Assembly (NCBI RefSeq): GCF_018143015.1
Contig: NC_054741.1
Location: 53,335,048-53,399,047, forward strand
From: Lytechinus variegatus
Lineage: Eukaryota > Echinodermata > Echinoidea > Temnopleuroida > Toxopneustidae
DNA length: 64,000 nt
Direction: 5' to 3'
The notes below the pieces were generated by a model. That model was given only the letters and a program-made list of their open reading frames with translations. It had not been told where the DNA came from and searched no databases. Positions 1-9,916 of this stretch are shown here, piece by piece. Position 1 is the stretch's first letter. Every line of letters begins with the position of its first letter. Position numbers and translations under genes: made by a program.

Positions 1-1614
1 GCACAATAGTACATTGTATTTTCTCTCTACCATCAAAGATCAAACTGTGACCCATAATGGTCAGTAAAAGTAACTTTAGAACCATGGTTTATGCTGATTC
101 TATGCACTGAATTACCGGAGCTTATTAGCTATACAAACAGGTATTTCTCATGCAGATGTTTTTCATATTACACATCAGTCTAAGCACATTCATATGCATG
201 AAATTCAGTAGGGAAATCACATTTGTTGAGCAATGCCCGTGTTAGCTGGAAAAGTCTGCTGTGAATAGGTATACTTTTTCCTGTGGTGTCTTTGTTAGCT
301 GTATAATGTATATACATGATTTTTTTTTTTCAATTTAAATGCCAGCACAGGTCAATTAGTTTGTGTGGGCTAGACTGGCCCATACCGGCTTCTATTGTTG
401 TGAACCTACATACTTTTCAGCATATGAACAAATCTTTTGGCACTGAAAAAAATTCCTGTCTCCTTACATCTAACTTAGTGTAACAGCATAGATATGGCAG
501 CCTCTGCCTGTACTATTATGATAAAGCTTGACCAAACTGTATGATTTGTTGATAAAAAATGTGTTTTCAATTTTTTGTTATTTTGATGATGTGAATATCC
601 GTGGGAGTACTTCTGCCAAAGTAATAGAATATACAAGTAGCTGTATGTAAGAAAAGTGTAGGCAGTCTGTTGTGAATAATACAACATTGCTTGATAATAT
701 CAGGAGGAAGTACTGGCTAGAAGCAAGGTGTTACATTGCATTAAAAACAGTTTGTGTTGTCAAACAAATGGAATGGTCCTTGTTTTGATAAAATTTGTAA
801 CCACATCTACACTTTGTTGAATTGGCAAGACTGCTAAATTTTGATTGGTATGTAAAAGAGCACTTTGATGGAGGCAGTTGAATAAATGATTTCATATCAA
901 AGTTATTAGTATTTATTTTTGTATTTATGTATAGTATTTTTTTTTTTTGTTCACAAGTACATTTATCCTTTCACAATACATTTCATACATTCATATCCGT
1001 TCTACTAGTGAGTTTGATAGTATGATAAAGCTTTCTATTCTCTGCAGATATATTCTGAAAATGTCATATTTGAAAAAAAATATACCCCAATGTTAACTGG
1101 CAATTTGAAAAAATAGGTCATCGTGTATTTATCATGTTATAAATGGGATAGCAGTGATATGTTGATTTCTGTCCTTGATTGCGCAGTGGATTACAAGGAT
1201 CATTGCACTGTAAGTTTGGTCAGGTTATTTGGTGAGCTTCATTTATCATTTTACGAATCCACACCTTTATGCTCATGAAACTTGACCCATCTTACATGGT
1301 CTCATTTTAAAGCCTACCCCCCGTCCCTATTTTTTTTTTACTCTGAGCCTGAATGTGCCTATGTGTTGGAAGAAAGTTACATGTAGTATTGATTGTACAG
1401 TCAACCTTGCAGAAGTTAAATGGTTGCCATTGAATGTTTTTAAAGTCATCCCACTGATCTTAAACCTTCACAGGTGGAAAAAATTAAGTCCAAACTTTTT
1501 ATTTAATTCCTGGATTTGACTTAGGCAAGGTTGACATGCAATAACACAGGTCAGCTTTGGTTGATGCTTTCAGTAGGTGCTGGTTTGGTGTGTGATCATG
1601 TAGAAACTAACAAG
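1..1614. other. No gene recognised; AT-rich flank
   Basis: No exon, domain or repeat family is recognisable on either strand. An AATAAA at 881-886 on the plus strand could be the polyadenylation signal of a plus-strand gene entering from the left, but no coding sequence supports this. Poly-T runs occur near 320-330 and 940-948. Confidence 0.4.
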
Positions 1615-1716
1615 GGGCCACAACACAAAGCTTAGCAATGATCATAGATCATCTTTCTACAATTGATTGTATTGACTACAATGTAGATTAATAGCTAACC
1701 TTTGCGTTATGGGACC
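1615..1716. mobile_element. Short TIR element (MITE-like), GTAACACAAAG type
   Basis: The ends are inverted repeats of each other: the left end reads GGCCACAACACAAAGCTTAG and the right end reads CTTTGCGTTATGGGACC. A second copy lies at 27508-27612 and shares the internal TTGATTG(T/C)ATTGAC segment. No coding capacity. The boundary is approximate. Confidence 0.55.
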
Positions 1717-1781
1717 ATGGTGTGCAAGGGGCAGCAATACAAGAAGATTTTGCAAAGGGCCAATTACCAATGAATGTGTAT

Positions 1782-2024
1782 CACTAGTGTACCTACGGGG
1801 GGGGGGGGGGGGGGGGTTGCCCCCCTGACGAGTCACAACCCACACAAAAGACATCCCTGCCCCCCCCCCCCTCCTGACGAGCTTGAAGACCCTTATTTTT
1901 TTGTTTGTCAAATTTCTTCTGGTAGGATTGAAAAGCTTATTTGATTGAAGACCTTTTTTTTTGGCTTGTAAATTTTTTTCTGGTACAGTTGAAGACCTTG
2001 CCCCCCCCCCCTGGTATGCCACTG
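1782..2024. mobile_element. hAT-like non-autonomous element with 8-bp target duplication
   Basis: The element runs from CACTAGTGTACC to GGTATGCCACTG, an imperfect TIR of the CAGTGGCATACC type. It is flanked by a perfect 8-bp direct repeat, ATGTGTAT, at 1774-1781 and 2025-2032. Eight-base duplications are the hallmark of hAT transposition. The inside consists of long G and C runs and a GAAGACCTT repeat and encodes nothing. Assignment to hAT is inferred from TIR and TSD only. Confidence 0.7.
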
Positions 2025-2032
2025 ATGTGTAT

Positions 2033-4383
2033 ATACAGCCATTCAAAGACTAACAAAATACTTTGATGAATAATTTGCAGTTAACAAATTGTTCTAGTGC
2101 CCTTATCCATTAAAATCATTAGTTTTCCAGGGGAGGGAAAAGGGAATCAATTTTTGCCAAATCATGCAAAATACACCTACCCCATATTGCCACAACTTTT
2201 CTCAACTGCCACCAAAATCAAGACACATGTCACCATAATTATCATCATCAATTCCATCACTATGACCAGCATGATCATCATCCATCACCATCATTTAGAT
2301 AACACCATCATGTATCATGTGCAGAACACACTGACCATGCAAACGATTTTTGGCTTTTTTTTTAAACATCAAATTGGGGGGAGGGGGGGGGGGCTTAATG
2401 TGGCCCAAGCAGTTCCTTGTGATCCCTAATAAAATGGATCATTGATTCATAATTGCCATCTATCAGAACTATTGTCCCCATCACAATCATCAACACCCTA
2501 ATCATCACTATCCTGCACTGTCATAGTAATCCAGGGTTCGTATGGATTCAGGTGGGTGTTTCATAAACCTGTTCGAATGATGCAAGCAAATTTACATGTA
2601 TGAGCGACTGGTGATGTTTTCTTGTGGTACAAGTAAATGATACACACTAGATTTTCAATGGTGTTGACGAAGTTCCTAAGAAATGATCACCAGTTTGTCG
2701 TCAAGTCGCTTGTAACTTACAGCTTTATAAAACACCTACCAGGACCCATTGGATTTTTTTCTTTTTGTCCTGAATTCATTGCTGGGTCTGTAAAGCTGTA
2801 TTTAGTAAGAACATTATAAAAAATTAAAAATGACAGGTCTTACTTTGAAGAGTCATTTTGAATAGCAGGAAATTTTGAAAACATCCTGTGTTACATATGG
2901 GCAGCAAGTTGTTTTTCAACTGTAACACGCTCCTCATTATCATTACTTCTATATTATACAAACAGATAAACCGACCAATCATTTCAATTTTATGTGTATA
3001 TTTGTACATTTATAAATTTAATGCACCATGTTTACATGTATAGCATCGTCTTATTTACACTTTACAATAAATACCAGTTGCCATAAAAAGAATACTTGTA
3101 TACATTTCAGAATACTTTGTTATAATTGGTGAAAAACATTTTGCTTGATAAAAGTGGCAAGTTATGGATATTATTTGGCTTAGTTGTTACAAAAGAAAAA
3201 CCCTGATTAAACACCGCAAAATCTATGTGACAAGATTATTTGCAGCAAGTCTGACATCATATTGCAAAAAAAGATAAATACAAATATATGAAAATAATAT
3301 GTACATGTACTTCATAATATATATTGAAATAGACTTATGAAATATCCATGAAAGAACATAAGGGGAAAAAAGGAATAACAGTTCAGATTCACAGGTAACA
3401 TGAATTGGAAAGCTGTTTGTATTTATAAGACACATGTAGGCCCTACATGTAAAGATATCCGTTTGAACTTAGAACCAAATTGTTCCATAAATTCTTTACA
3501 CCTCAAGAACAATACCAGCTGCCATGAAAAGGCAAAGTCATCAACATACTTTACCTAATTATAAAATTCTAATGCTGATTGATAATATCTAGTAATGATA
3601 TTTGGTTTACATTAGTTGAAAGATCTTGACAGTATACCATTTGGCCAACTTGTATACCTGAGATAAAACTACAAAATTTACATGGCAAGAGAAACAAGAG
3701 TATCTGTGGTAAGTCTTCCATCATCAAGCTGAAATGAGGAAATTCATAATAGGTGAGAGAAACAAAGCAGTAAATACACTGTACTGCATGTATTGTTCAT
3801 TAAAAAATATAATGAAAATGTAGATTTCCTGATTTCAGCAATTTTGCTACCTTTTTTCCATGTACATGTATGAGCATAAGTTGTACTTGCACCCCCCCCC
3901 CAATCTAAGACTGATGAATGATTCTTGCATCACTGTGTCCTATGACTTAATTTGAGTTGTTCTGAAGCGATATGTTGAAAAATCACAAGTCTTTACACAA
4001 AAAGAATATTCTCAAAGTAACTTGGCAGTTTTGCCAACTACCACATGGCTAATCAATCATAATAAAGGTTCTCATGGTACTACAATGAAAATTGTATCAA
4101 AATTACAAAGATCCATATTATGCAAGTCATTTTTAACTCTTACATGTAGCTGAATTTTGCCCATGATGTCATGCAGATTTCTATAGTCCTACTGTACATT
4201 ATTTCTTATTTGGACAAAGATTGGTACATGTTATAAATATCTATTAATAACTATAAGAGAATTACCATTACCGGAATGTAAAAAGAACACTGCAACTTAT
4301 ACAAAAAAGGTGAAAAAAGTATCACAGAAAATGAGTCCAGCAAATTCATGTAGAGAGAACACAAAAACGTTATAGTTTGTGAA
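2033..4383. other. Gene-free AT-rich stretch downstream of the P2X7-like gene
   Basis: No exon is recognisable. The part nearest 4383 should contain the 3' UTR of the minus-strand P2X7-like gene. ACATGTA words recur here (about 3034, 3304, 3434, 3449, 3862 and 4142). CATCAT-type simple sequence occurs at 2237-2300 and a G-run at 2377-2394. Confidence 0.4.
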
Positions 4384-6456
4384 TCAAATTTCCAGCCGTC
4401 TCAGCACAGTACCTCGATAGATGTTATTTCCATCTGGATATGTATTCTTGATGATGGCCTGGACGCAAGCAGGGAGCTGTACTCTGATGTCTTTGCCCAA
4501 GATGCCCCAGCACCACCTAACAAATTGGCGATAGGCAACATATCGATATTTCCTGTATGTACGTGTAAGCAATAGTGAAAAAAAGAAATGTTATAAAAAC
4601 ATTTTACAGATTCATTGGCCAGAATTGCAAAAAACCTGTATGCTAAATTAGTTTGAAAATCCCTGATTAATGTAAGCCTAGATCCATCTGTAATTCTAGG
4701 CTAATAATTTGTTGATAAAAGAATAGCATGAACAAACAGCAATCAAATATATGTACAACCATTTAGTAAATCTAGTTACAAAAAAAAAAGATCAATGTAC
4801 ATGTAAGCCTATTCACGTATAATTCTACAATAAAAAATTATGAACTATCAAATTTATACAACCATTTCATGTACTCCATCCCTATCAAAAGTCATGGGAA
4901 ATATTAACAGGCAACGGTACAGGTATCTGCTGCTCTACAATTCAGGTACATGTACAGAAGCTGCTGACTCCCATGTAAATCTATTTCGTGTTCTCTGGCT
5001 CATGGATGGTGATCTTAGAGGCTGTTTATATTCAGACTCAAACAAGATTAAAAAATTAAATATTGAGACATAGATCTACACGTAGATATAATTAGTTTAT
5101 CTAATCAATATACATATTTTGATTTTTTAACTTACTCATTGTTTCGAGCACCAAATGCTCTTGCCTGCCTTCGCCACCTTTCCGTGAAATGTTGCCATGC
5201 AATGTACAATGTTACGGGGTTGAGTATGGCTGGATAAAAATCCCGAGCTTGGGTGATGCACTCCACGCCTTCCCCCTCTTTTGCCACCTCTGCAATTTCT
5301 CTGCAGCAGAGACAGTCTCCAACATTGAACGACGGTAAAATCTCGCAATGGCCGCACTGACACCTGTATATAAATAGGCAAGCACACACGAAAAAAAGTA
5401 AATAAACAAATTAAACATCACATTGACTTGACATACCGGTAGCGCATTTACACTAAAAATAGTATCAAAACTGCCCAATGGCAATAAGTCAGAAGAGAGA
5501 AACATGGTTATTGACTGAGACAAACTATACTTGCCCAAACCATGGCATGGTACAAGTCAGTTCCCCCATGTCTGCGCGGTCTCCCAAGTCTGCCTACCCA
5601 CGTATCTGCGCGATTCTAGTAAAAGAAGATACGCAACGAGCACGAACTTTACACAGGCAATACATAGACAGGTATTCATTAAAAAAAAATCCGACTCAAA
5701 ATGGTGGAAAAATAATTAATTCAGGGCATTTAATGTGATGGCCTAAAAATGCAGCTTTTGTCATTAAAAATCCCAGAATCGTGTGCAAAAAGAATGAGTG
5801 CGCAGACATGGGGCCTTGACTTGAGGTACCATTTTTTTCATTCTGAAAATTTTTTTCAAGAAAATCTCATATTTGCTTTCATTTTTTAATGAGAAATTTG
5901 GTACACTTACTCGTAATAATATAAGGAACACTATTAACCAAAAGATTTTGTGAAATAAAAGAAATTCATGTTAAATCTTCACTCAAATTGTTAGGTGTGC
6001 AGACTTGGGGCCCAATGAATAATGACCATCATACAATCAAACTCAAAGTTCAAAGTAACTTCAAAATATCAAAGCAATTTGATGTTGGAGACAGACAGAC
6101 CAAATCCTAGTTCACTTGGCTGCAACTATCAAGAAAAAATTATAGGCATGGTGATAGAGTGAAACTTACCAGTTATCGGTATTCCTTGGGTCGAGACGAG
6201 TAATGTCTCTGTTTCCACGAAAGCCCACACCATCACCGAGAGGTATCGCACCCGGTTCCGGCGGCTGCACAGGCTCTGGTTCGTGCTGGTAAGGTTGCGG
6301 AATTTGATCTCGTTCATCAACGAGTCTTTCCTCTTCTTCTCCTTCAAGCTCTCCTACTTCCCCATCATCATCGTCATCGCTGTCATTATAATCACTTTCG
6401 TCACTGATGTCAATGTCCATATCCAAAAATTCAATTTCCTCATCAACAGCCGTCAT
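4384..6456 (-). CDS. P2X7-type C-terminal (zinc-binding) domain protein, three exons
   Basis: Exons join at 6456-6170, 5363-5136 and 4552-4384 (287+228+169 = 684 nt, 227 residues, stop included). All junctions are GT-AG and in phase: CTG|GTAAGT, acag|GTGTCAG, GA|GTAAGT, acag|GAAATAT. Residues 1-75 are very acidic (DEEIEFLDMDIDISDES, then an Asp/Glu run), then Pro-rich. From about residue 93 the domain begins with the spliced W-C-x-C-G-x-C, followed by DCLCCREI, ECITQ, and VAYRQFVRWCWGILGKDI to the end. This Cys spacing and the AYRQFVRW block are characteristic of the intracellular C-terminal domain of P2X7 receptors, a zinc-binding cysteine-rich module. The channel part is absent, so it cannot be an ion channel. 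Stand-alone proteins of this type are known in many aquatic invertebrates. Their role is unknown; DNA or protein interaction is only speculation. The start is the first ATG and gives a full acidic leader. Confidence 0.85.
5553..5823. mobile_element. MITE-like fold-back in intron 1 of the P2X7-like gene
   Basis: The left end AAGTCAGTTCCCCCATGTCTG and the right end CAGACATGGGGCCTTGACTT are inverted repeats of about 23 bp with few mismatches, both next to a GGTAC word. The interior has no coding capacity. A related fragment, GCAGACTTGGGGCCCA, is at about 5999-6014. Confidence 0.55.
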
Positions 6457-6545
6457 TTTGCTCGCAATACCGTACCAGCGGCACCGGTTGAGACAAAATC
6501 AAAGTACCGTACACGCAAAGTGAATGGATGTGAGGATTTCTGCTG

Positions 6546-6592
6546 CAGCTGGCAGCTAGCTCAGCTGATCACCGATCTATTGTGTGACGTCA
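6546..6592 (-). promoter_or_regulatory. CRE and E-box cluster upstream of the P2X7-like gene
   Basis: A perfect palindromic cAMP-response element, TGACGTCA, lies at 6585-6592, about 130 bp upstream of the start codon at 6456. Two CAGCTG E-boxes lie at 6546-6551 and 6562-6567. The surrounding 6460-6610 is richer in G+C than the flanks, as expected for a proximal promoter. No TATA box is evident. The assignment is by motif and position only. Confidence 0.5.
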
Positions 6593-6811
6593 CTCAAACT
6601 GGAGCTCACCGGAGGACGGGACGAAGGCAGAAATATGGCATGAAAATAAATCATTTTTGAGAGCTGATTTCTGCAAACTCTAATCATTATTTTGAAAAGT
6701 GAAGTTATGAATCTGATTAAAAATACTTCCCCTTTACAATAATGACTGCGAAAACTGATTCTAAAATACTTTAGATTCTTCGTATGTCTCCTTTAAGATA
6801 AGTTGTATACA

Positions 6812-7753
6812 CAGAGCGTCGATCGGTCGCGGGGGGGGGGGGGAGGGGGAAAAGATATCGTTTTGCCTCCCCCCAAAATAATTCCGCATGTGCAACTAAA
6901 AAATAGAATAAGATTGTAATGCTACAGTGAAATCAGCAAGCGAGATTGACATACCAACTCGATTTTCATTTAAAATTGTGCTCAAAATGTCTTCTTTTCA
7001 GTTGAGAATATATAAATTTTCAGCTCGTGCTTCGCACTCGCATGATTTCTGTACCAAAAACCCATACTTTTCATCATTAAATAGGTGAATAGAATGTCCC
7101 GTTTTCAGTTCTAAACCTCAAAAGAACTCCCGCTTCGATTTGCAATAATCTTTTGTTGGATATAATATATCTTGTTCTTTAGTAAAAGCGTCCATTAAAC
7201 TCCTTTTTTCCAGATCGAAATATCAAAATTTCTTCTAGATACCCATCTTAATCATTGGTACCAAAAATGCTTAGAATATCAAGCTATCAGGTCAGAATAC
7301 AAAGAAATTTCAGCTCGCTCTCTAGTGAGATACATACTGATCTATCCTCATGAGTTACTAAAACAAACCTAAACAGTTAAATTTTTCCTGTTTTCATGTC
7401 ATACTTAAAAATTTCAGCTCGCGCTTCGCGCTCGCATTGTTGGTGAGGGTGATATATATATGTGTGTATACATCATGCTTAATAAACAGATCACTATGTT
7501 CATGGTCCAGACAATTTTTTGTCATTTTTTTTTTCTTTCGTATTAGTTTAGATTAGGCTTACTTTTAACACAAATTGAAATTTCAGTACACTACAACAAT
7601 GAAGGAATTTCCAAGAACTCCATGCATATCAACCACTCTCAAATGTCCTAACTTGTGATTTTAGTGGGGGTATTGTTGAAAGATCCCCATCCAAATGATC
7701 ATTTGTGTCGATCATCCCCCCCCCCCAACCAAGAATACCGATCGACACCCATG
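6812..7753. mobile_element. hAT-like non-autonomous element, GTCGATC-ended
   Basis: The ends CAGAGCGTCGATCGG and CCGATCGACACCCATG are inverted repeats, with G-run and C-run subterminal tracts. The inside carries the recurring word CAGCTCGCGCTTCGCGCTCG at about 7020 (decayed) and 7411. The same interior, inverted, is in the element at 16197-17065. No clear target duplication is seen here. Confidence 0.5.
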
Positions 7754-8012
7754 CGAGCTACAATTTAATCACACAGTCTTTCAAGCGCATCGACTCACTA
7801 TAACACCACACCCATTATAATATTGATTGTATCACCACTACAGACAATCATATCAGTTAAGAAAACTACTTTTGTTCCATATTGAAATAGGTCGCCTCTT
7901 TAAACAAGCGTCAAAAATCATTGATAAGTGCACGTGTCATCATTCCACAGTATTATAAGAACCGATTGCACGTTGACAGCTCTTATCCAGATAAAATCGT
8001 ATACACTTAATG

Positions 8013-8160
8013 TTGGGCAACATACTGTCCACTGTATTAGGAAATGTATGTTGGTAAAAAATATACATATTCTGGGCAACTATCATCCAATAATTAGTTG
8101 TTTTTTTACCCAATTTGGAAAGATTTTAACGAATAGCTGCGTGGATAGTATGTTGCCCAG
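8013..8160. mobile_element. Small fold-back element
   Basis: TTGGGCAACATACTGTCCAC at 8013 and its inverted copy GTGGATAGTATGTTGCCCAG ending at 8160 form 20-bp terminal inverted repeats with two mismatches. The interior is non-coding. Confidence 0.55.
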
Positions 8161-9664
8161 TGATGTTTAAAAATTGGGTCTTTTTTTGCAAAACCTTTTA
8201 AGAGTACATATGAAGACAATGATGCTCTGTGTATGTAGTTAAGTATTCAACTTTATTCCCATGAAAAGATGCACTTACAATATATTTTTAAAGATCAAAT
8301 CTATCCAATAAGTTCATTTGAATGAATACATGTATAGTAAACCGTGGAATGAATATAGTAAACAGTGAAAAAAAGTCCTGTGAGAGTTAATATTCTGGCC
8401 CCAAAATGGAACATTTTATAAAGCAGGGTTCCAGGATTTTTCAAAAGGGGAGGACAGAATTTCCCGAGGAAAAAAGGTCTTCGCTCTGAAGGAAGGGGGG
8501 GGGGGTGCGGGGGCACGGGTCGACTGTGCCCCTCCGTCCATTGGATCAGCCAGTGATTTTCAGTATGTTTTTTGGAGATCTCGAGAACAAGATGCGTATC
8601 TCTGTAGAAGCGCTATTATACTCTGGGAAATTTAGATCGGGGGGGGGGGGGGGTAAAACCCAAATGACAGGACATTCTACAGAGATTTTTTTTAATCATT
8701 AAATAACTTAAGTATAACAGTTCAATCAATCTAGCTTATCTGTCGAATAATGTGTAATATCTCTACGGTATCAACTGTTTCTTCATCAAATTTCCTTGTT
8801 GCTTTTCACATACTCTTGTTGCATTTTACATTGAATTTGCCGTTTCTTTTGACATTATTTTAACCTATTTCTAATCTAAATCAATGTTTTTAATTTACTC
8901 ATAGTAATGTGCTCTATAGAATCTATACAACCATGACATGTTTTTATCTAATTCAATCACATTTGGCTTATTGACCTTAACAAACCATTTATTTTCCTTT
9001 ATTTTTTCATCTTATCGACCATTTGTTTGTGTATTTTGATATAAAAAATAATAGAAAACTAATGAATTATGTTATTTTATCAGTCGCAGTGGGCATTTTT
9101 TTAATGTTAAGTTAACCCATTATATGTGTCTTACCTTTGTATACTTTTACAATTTCTTTCAAGCTTTTGTCAATTAAACATTTTGAGCCTGTGAGCTGCC
9201 TGTTTAATTTTCAATAAGCCAATTCAATTCAATATCATCAAATTGAGAAAACGAAAGTAATTGAGAAAAAGGAAAATAATATATTATATCAATACATCTC
9301 TGAAGTAAGTTGATATTAATATTAACATGATTATCAGAACTTAAGTAAAATTCTGTAAAAACACAATTGAGTCCAATAATCTTGAATTGCCTCGAGTGTG
9401 TCTTCTGTAGGCTACTCTTTGTATTCGAGGATTAATTAGCTGGAAATGAAATGAAATATATGGGAAAATCATGATGATCGGACTATTTAGTTTGATTTGT
9501 GAAAAAAATACTGACTGAAAAAACAACTAAAAACTTATGACAAGAAATCATGAAAAGAGCTTTATAAGTGTATGTATGGTAATATAGAGCAAAAAAACCT
9601 TTCTACTGTTACGGAAATAGAGTAGGTCATTGGTTTATATATCATTAGATATCTCATTGAGCTA

Positions 9665-9815
9665 CAATGTCTCACCTACGACATAGTATGTATAAGAAGA
9701 GATTAGCTTGACTCATAACGTCTTAACTACGATCAAATAGAGATTAGTTTGACATAATCGTGGCCCTGAATGTCCCACCTACGATGGGCTACGATGTAAG
9801 AAGAGGAATGAATGA
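9665..9815 (-). pseudogene. Decayed tandem copies of gene A exon 3 end and donor
   Basis: On the minus strand, the last bases of gene A exon 3 plus its donor (CCTCTTCTTATATCGGAGGT, then AAGACATTC) recur in degenerate form at about 9782-9815 (CCTCTTCTTACATCG, then GTAGGTGGGACATTC) and at about 9668-9712 (ATCTCTTCTTATACAT, then GTAGGTGAGACATTG), with a weaker copy between. The copies contain stops, so they are not usable exons. Donor-like GTGGGA/GTGAGA sequences persist. Confidence 0.55.
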
Positions 9816-9854
9816 ATGTTATACTTATAGGATATATGACACGGAATGTCTTAC

Positions 9855-9916
9855 CTCCGATATAAGAAGAGGTCTGCTCGACCCAGAACGTTGAGAAATC
9901 TTTCACAAAGGTCGCC
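9855..9916 (-). CDS. Gene A exon 3 (end of Reeler domain)
   Basis: Acceptor tattttag|GGCGACC and donor GGAG|GTAAGAC bound a 62-nt exon. With the last two bases of exon 2 it reads V-A-T-F-V-K-D-F-S-T-F-W-V, the conserved final strand of Reeler domains. Confidence 0.8.

Larger units (their letters stand above)
7754..9854. other. Gene-free stretch where gene A's 3' exons are expected
   Basis: The minus strand should hold the phase-1 exon or exons that follow gene A exon 3. I found no EGF cysteine pattern and no hydrophobic tail exon. The stretch contains a small fold-back (8013-8160), poly-G runs at about 8497-8508 and 8640-8653, and a possible CAATTCAATTCAA repeat tail at about 9219-9231. Confidence 0.4.

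Noticed and set aside
2097-2429. 110-residue open frame with many His and Ile residues
   Set aside because: It is produced by CAT/ATC simple sequence and shows no domain.
9733-9854. Read-through of gene A exon 3 as its C-terminus
   Set aside because: A good GTAAGA donor ends the exon at the same place as in gene B, and the following residues have no Reeler or anchor character.
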